DNA of 8,174 nucleotides, taken from contig JAKABK010000059.1 in NCBI GenBank assembly GCA_021796905.1, forward strand, positions 1-8,174, given 5' to 3'. Source of the DNA: Actinomycetes bacterium. GTDB taxonomy: Bacteria > Actinomycetota > Acidimicrobiia > Acidimicrobiales > Palsa-688. A model generated the notes under the pieces. That model was not told the origin of the DNA, ran no database searches, and was given only the letters and a program-made list of their open reading frames with translations. A program made the position numbers and the translations under genes. Numbering within the stretch: position 1 is the stretch's first letter; each line of letters begins with the position of its first letter. Below are positions 5,692-8,174 of the stretch, piece after piece.

Positions 5692-6855
5692 TTGACCCAA
5701 GCAGAGGTGCTCGCCACCCTCCGGGCCCAGGAGATCGAGCTGCCGTCGTGGGCGTTCGGCAACTCCGGCACCCGCTTCAAGGTGTTCCCCCAGGCGGGGG
5801 TGCCCCGTGACGCGTTCGAGAAGGTCGACGACGCCTCCCAGGTGCAGGCGGTCACCGGGGTCGCCCCGGCGATCGCGCTGCACATCCCCTGGGACCGGGT
5901 CGACGACTACGGGAAGCTGGCGTCCCACGCCGCGGAGCGGGGCATGCGGATCGGTACGATCAACGCCAACGTCTTCCAGGACCCCGACTACATGCTCGGC
6001 AGCGTCACCAACCCCGACGCCGCGGTGCGCAAGAAAGCTGTCGCGCACCTCCTCGACTGCGTCGACGTGATGGACGCGACCGGTTCGAGGGACCTGAAGC
6101 TGTGGTTCGCCGACGGCACCAACTACCCCGGCCAGGACGACATCCGGGCCCGCCAGGACCGCCTCGCCGAGGCCCTCCGGACCGTCTACGACCGTCTCGG
6201 CACCCACCAGCGTCTGGTGCTCGAGTACAAGCTCTTCGAACCTTCCTTCTACACGATGGACGTGCCCGACTGGGGCACGTCGCTGCTGCACTGCAACGCG
6301 CTCGGCGAGCGGGCCGTGGTCTGCGTCGACACCGGCCACCACGCGCCCGGCACCAACATCGAGTTCATCGTCGCCCTGCTGATCCGAGCCGGCAAGCTCG
6401 GCGCGTTCGACTTCAACTCCCGCTTCTACGCCGACGACGACTTGATGGTCGGTGCCGCCGACCCGTTCCAGCTGTTCCGGATCCTCAACGAGTGCGCCTC
6501 CGCCGAGGTGCTCACCCCCGGATCTGGGATCACCTACATGCTCGACCAGTGCCACAACATCGAGCCGAAGATCCCCGCCCAGATCCGCTCGGTGATGAAC
6601 GTGCAAGAAGCGACGGCCAAGGCGCTGCTCGTCGACCGGGGAGCCTTGCGCGAAGCACAAGACGCCCGCGACGTGCTCGGCGCGAACGCCGTCTTGATGG
6701 ACGCCTACGACACCGACGTCCGGCCCCTCCTCGCCGAGCTGCGCGAAGCGCAGGGACTCGAACGCGACCCGCTCGGCGCGTACGCCCGCTCCGGTTACGC
6801 CGAGCGGATCGCCGCCGAGCGCATCGGCGGCACCCCCGCCGGCTGGGGAGCCTGA
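5692..6855 (+). CDS. rhaI: L-rhamnose isomerase, TIM-barrel (RhaI, Streptomyces/P. stutzeri-like type)
   Basis: A 387-residue protein, normal for the actinobacterial subtype (EC 5.3.1.14; L-rhamnose to L-rhamnulose, metal-dependent, cytoplasmic). Recognisable segments are ELPSWAFGNSGTRFKVF, ALHIPWDRVDDY, SVTNPDAAVR, DLKLWFADGTNYPGQDD, LEYKLFEPSFY, VDTGHHAPGTN, FNSRFYADDDLMVGAADPF and YMLDQCHNIEPK. By a constant offset of 41 to the P. stutzeri enzyme as I recall it, metal ligands map to E178, D213, H216, D248 and D250, with the remaining aspartate near D285. The position of the sixth, a histidine (H281), is D240 here. Members can have broad specificity (for example D-allose/D-psicose), so L-rhamnose is likely but not certain. 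The gene is monocistronic by appearance, divergent from lacI, with its own promoter and a hairpin at its end. Confidence 0.92.
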   Translation: MTQAEVLATLRAQEIELPSWAFGNSGTRFKVFPQAGVPRDAFEKVDDASQVQAVTGVAPAIALHIPWDRVDDYGKLASHAAERGMRIGTINANVFQDPDYMLGSVTNPDAAVRKKAVAHLLDCVDVMDATGSRDLKLWFADGTNYPGQDDIRARQDRLAEALRTVYDRLGTHQRLVLEYKLFEPSFYTMDVPDWGTSLLHCNALGERAVVCVDTGHHAPGTNIEFIVALLIRAGKLGAFDFNSRFYADDDLMVGAADPFQLFRILNECASAEVLTPGSGITYMLDQCHNIEPKIPAQIRSVMNVQEATAKALLVDRGALREAQDARDVLGANAVLMDAYDTDVRPLLAELREAQGLERDPLGAYARSGYAERIAAERIGGTPAGWGA

Positions 6856-6872
6856 GCGACACTCCAGCCGGC
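6838..6872 (+). terminator. Hairpin spanning the isomerase stop codon, putative terminator
   Basis: GCCGGCTGG (6838-6846) pairs perfectly with CCAGCCGGC (6864-6872) with 17 bases between. A further AG/CT pair can form after a GG bulge. The TGA stop (6853-6855) sits in the loop. No T-tract follows. Like the hairpin at the kinase end, it begins inside the final codons. Confidence 0.45.
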
Positions 6873-7126
6873 TCCGGCCCGTCAGGTACCGCCATCTCCC
6901 GGCACCGTGTGGCGGGATCCAGCCCCGGCGCAACACCGACCTGATATCCCGGGCCCGTCGCGCCGGGTCGACGGAGCGGCTCACCGTCGTCGGGGACCGC
7001 CCCCTCAGCGGGTGTCGGACCCCGGATAGGGCAAATCGAGACCTGAGATCCTCCCTGCACCCGGCTACGGCGCTCCGTGGTGTCCTATCGCCGCTCCCGG
7101 CCCGTTATCCGCTATGGTTATCGCTC
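6856..7126. other. Intergenic region between the isomerase and Lsr2 genes
   Basis: I find no credible gene in these 271 bases. The left part carries the right arm of the isomerase hairpin. A second small dyad, CCGTCG (6955-6960) and CGACGG (6969-6974) with an 8-base loop, may add to termination. The right part (about 7100-7126) becomes locally A/T-richer and carries the Lsr2 promoter elements. Confidence 0.5.
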
Positions 7127-7136
7127 ATGGCGATAA
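7104..7136 (+). repeat. Tandem near-repeat and palindrome over the Lsr2 start
   Basis: GTTATCCGCTATGG (7104-7117) is followed, sharing one base, by GTTATCGCTCATGG (7117-7130), two copies differing by one inserted and one missing base. Overlapping the second copy, TTATCGC (7118-7124) and GCGATAA (7130-7136) form a perfect 7-bp dyad with a 5-base centre containing the ATG. The segment is unusually A/T-rich for this DNA. It could be an operator or a start-codon hairpin. Confidence 0.6.
7113..7118 (+). promoter_or_regulatory. Probable -10 element giving a leaderless Lsr2 transcript
   Basis: TATGGT fits the TAnnnT -10 pattern and ends eight bases before the ATG at 7127. Transcription would then begin at or within a couple of bases of the ATG. 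No Shine-Dalgarno sequence precedes that ATG, which agrees with a leaderless mRNA, common in actinobacteria. No convincing -35 lies 16-19 bases upstream. Confidence 0.4.
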
Positions 7137-7510
7137 AGCAGACCACAACGCTCGTCGACGACCTCGATGGGAGCGAAGCCGACCGAACCGTCCGTTTCGC
7201 TATCGACGGGATCGACTACGAGATCGACCTCTCCGAGGCCAACATAGCCGAGCTCGCCTCAGCACTGGCCCCATTCGTCTCGGTTGCACGCAGCGCCCCC
7301 TCGAGGGCTCGGCGGGTCCCCTCGGCCGGTCCGTCGCCGACCCGCCCTCGCGCCTCACGACCCTCGGCCCCGGCCCGCAGCCCCCGGAGGTCCCGCTCGG
7401 GTGACACCGCCGCGATCCGGGAGTGGGCGGCAGCCCACGGTTTCTCCGTCGGAGAGCGCGGTCGGATCCCCGACGCGATCAAGCAGGCTTGGGCGGAGGC
7501 CAACGGTTAG
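7127..7510 (+). CDS. lsr2: Lsr2-family nucleoid-associated, H-NS-like DNA-binding protein
   Basis: A 127-residue basic protein. Residues 1-50 form the N-terminal beta/helix oligomerisation domain (KQTTTLVDDLDGS, a TVRFAIDGIDYEIDL strand pair, then helix SEANIAELASALAPF). Residues 56-92 are an unusually long Ser/Pro/Arg/Ala-rich linker. Residues 93-127 are the DNA-binding domain (TAAIREWAAAHGF, then GERGRIPDAIKQAW), with the R111-G112-R113 AT-hook-like loop that enters the minor groove of A/T-rich DNA. Lsr2 silences foreign A/T-rich DNA and organises the chromosome. M. tuberculosis Lsr2 is about 112 residues, so this one is longer through the linker. The ATG has no Shine-Dalgarno sequence and is probably leaderless. 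Its place between a sugar isomerase gene and a peptidase-family gene suggests an accessory copy, but the window cannot show whether another exists. Confidence 0.94.
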   Translation: MAIKQTTTLVDDLDGSEADRTVRFAIDGIDYEIDLSEANIAELASALAPFVSVARSAPSRARRVPSAGPSPTRPRASRPSAPARSPRRSRSGDTAAIREWAAAHGFSVGERGRIPDAIKQAWAEANG

Positions 7511-7561
7511 CCTGGGGAACGAGTTGCGCGCCGGGGGCGGGTAGGGACCGAGCGGGTGGCG

Positions 7562-8174
7562 CTACCGGCCCACGGCGTAGGCCTGCATTCCCCGTGGGTT
7601 GGCTGCGGCGTGCAGTAGCCCGCCGGGGTCCCTGCGGATCGCAGTCGTGCGGCCCAGCGCCCATTCGGGCTCCGCGACCACGTGGTGACCTCGGGACCGT
7701 AGATCGTCGAGAACCGTCTCGCCGACGGTCCGCTCGACGTGGACCCGGCCCGGATGGGCGTTTCGTGGATAGAACGACGACGGGAAGTGGCTCGTGTGCC
7801 ACATCGGAGCGTCGAGCGCGAGCTGCAAGTCGGGCTCCCGGTGGAGGTGGCGGAGGAAGAACAGCAGGCTCCACTGGTCCTGCTGGTCCCCGCCAGGTGT
7901 CCCGAACGCCAGGAAGGGGCGCCCATCATCGCCGAGCACGAGCGAGGGCGACAGGGTCGTGCGGGGCCGTTTCCCCGGCGCAAGACTGTTGGCCAGTCCC
8001 TCCTGAAGCCAGAACATCTCGCCCCGGGTGCCGAGCGCGAAGCCCAGTCCCTCGATCGCCGGCGAGCCCTGGAGCCATCCGCCGCTGGGCGTCGCGCTGA
8101 CCAGGTTGCCGAAGCGGTCGGCCACGTCGAGATGGCAGGTGTCGCCCCGCACCCTCCCATCGGGTGACGACTCG
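7562..8174 (-). CDS. ggt: Gamma-glutamyltranspeptidase family, C-terminal half (runs off the right edge)
   Basis: The frame is open from the right edge to TAG at 7564-7562, giving 203 residues that cover essentially the whole small subunit. GDTCHLDVADRFGN near the edge contains the threonine (12th visible residue) expected to be the autocatalytic nucleophile at the new N-terminus after self-cleavage. Later PGKRPRTTLSPS (66-77) and FGTPGGDQQDQWSLLFF (from 90) match the conserved substrate and oxyanion-hole segments (compare NKRPLSSMSPT and GSPGG in E. coli GGT). The end is AAANPRGMQAYAVGR. These Ntn-hydrolases cleave or transfer gamma-glutamyl groups, usually outside the cytoplasm. The N-terminal large subunit and any signal peptide lie outside the window. 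The GTG at 8152 is internal, not a start. The gene converges with lsr2, leaving 51 bases with no strong terminator hairpin that I can see. Confidence 0.9.
   Translation of the reverse strand, partial: ESSPDGRVRGDTCHLDVADRFGNLVSATPSGGWLQGSPAIEGLGFALGTRGEMFWLQEGLANSLAPGKRPRTTLSPSLVLGDDGRPFLAFGTPGGDQQDQWSLLFFLRHLHREPDLQLALDAPMWHTSHFPSSFYPRNAHPGRVHVERTVGETVLDDLRSRGHHVVAEPEWALGRTTAIRRDPGGLLHAAANPRGMQAYAVGR

Noticed and set aside
5608..6984. A 458-codon open frame on the minus strand, antisense to the isomerase gene
   Set aside because: It is a compositional shadow (runs of GVGVG, HH, RR) with no motif, and it lies opposite an unmistakable RhaI and over its promoter.
7114..7404. A 96-codon plus-strand frame starting at an ATG 13 bases before the lsr2 start
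   Set aside because: It is out of frame with lsr2 and encodes Arg/Pro-rich sequence; its ATG belongs to the first copy of the tandem repeat and the putative -10.
7540..7566. GGTAG/CTACC pairing between lsr2 and the transpeptidase gene as a terminator
   Set aside because: The stem has only five pairs and a 17-base loop, too weak to call in GC-rich DNA.
1..8174. tRNA or rRNA genes, CRISPR arrays, riboswitches, insertion-sequence ends, attachment sites or a defence system
   Set aside because: I saw no cloverleaf with TTCGA-type arms, regularly spaced repeats, transposase motifs with terminal inverted repeats, or effector or nuclease domains on either strand.

Overview
The window is high-GC DNA with GTG/TTG starts, a short Lsr2-type H-NS analogue and a Streptomyces-type L-rhamnose isomerase, so it comes from an actinomycete (Actinomycetota). 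I cannot name the genus from sequence alone.

Layout. The left end (1-126, minus) holds the first 42 codons of an uncharacterised protein with a strong ribosome binding site. Bases 127-1010 hold no confident gene. They look like a decayed, probably horizontally mixed segment, and contain one recognisable scrap (about 610-715) matching the GYxxxNDxSAR signature of the fumarylacetoacetate hydrolase (FAH) family. Bases 1011-2976 (plus) are a tightly coupled set: a ThuA-like protein, a possible 42-codon linker ORF overlapping both neighbours, and a Gfo/Idh/MocA oxidoreductase. This is a ThuA/ThuB-like pair. A perfect 11-bp inverted repeat (3025-3054) lies where this operon converges with the next one.

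Bases 3022-5557 (minus) encode a LacI-family repressor followed by a xylulokinase-type FGGY kinase. They are divergent from a TIM-barrel L-rhamnose isomerase (5692-6855, plus). The 134-bp divergent region has a good promoter (TTGACA, 17 bp, TAGCTT) and a LacI-operator-like imperfect palindrome just after the -10. The isomerase ends in a hairpin whose loop contains the stop codon. An Lsr2 gene follows (7127-7510, plus), with a probable leaderless start inside an unusual repeat and palindrome. Convergent with it is the C-terminal (small-subunit) half of a gamma-glutamyltranspeptidase, cut by the right edge.

Working model (inference): bases 1011-6855 are a sugar-catabolic locus. The isomerase makes a ketose, the FGGY kinase phosphorylates it, LacI controls both, and the ThuA/oxidoreductase pair processes the parent glycoside or a keto-sugar. 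No transporter, glycosidase or aldolase is in the window, so the true substrate is open. L-rhamnose is the default, but pairing a RhaI-type isomerase with a XylB-type rather than a RhaB-type kinase makes other rare sugars plausible.
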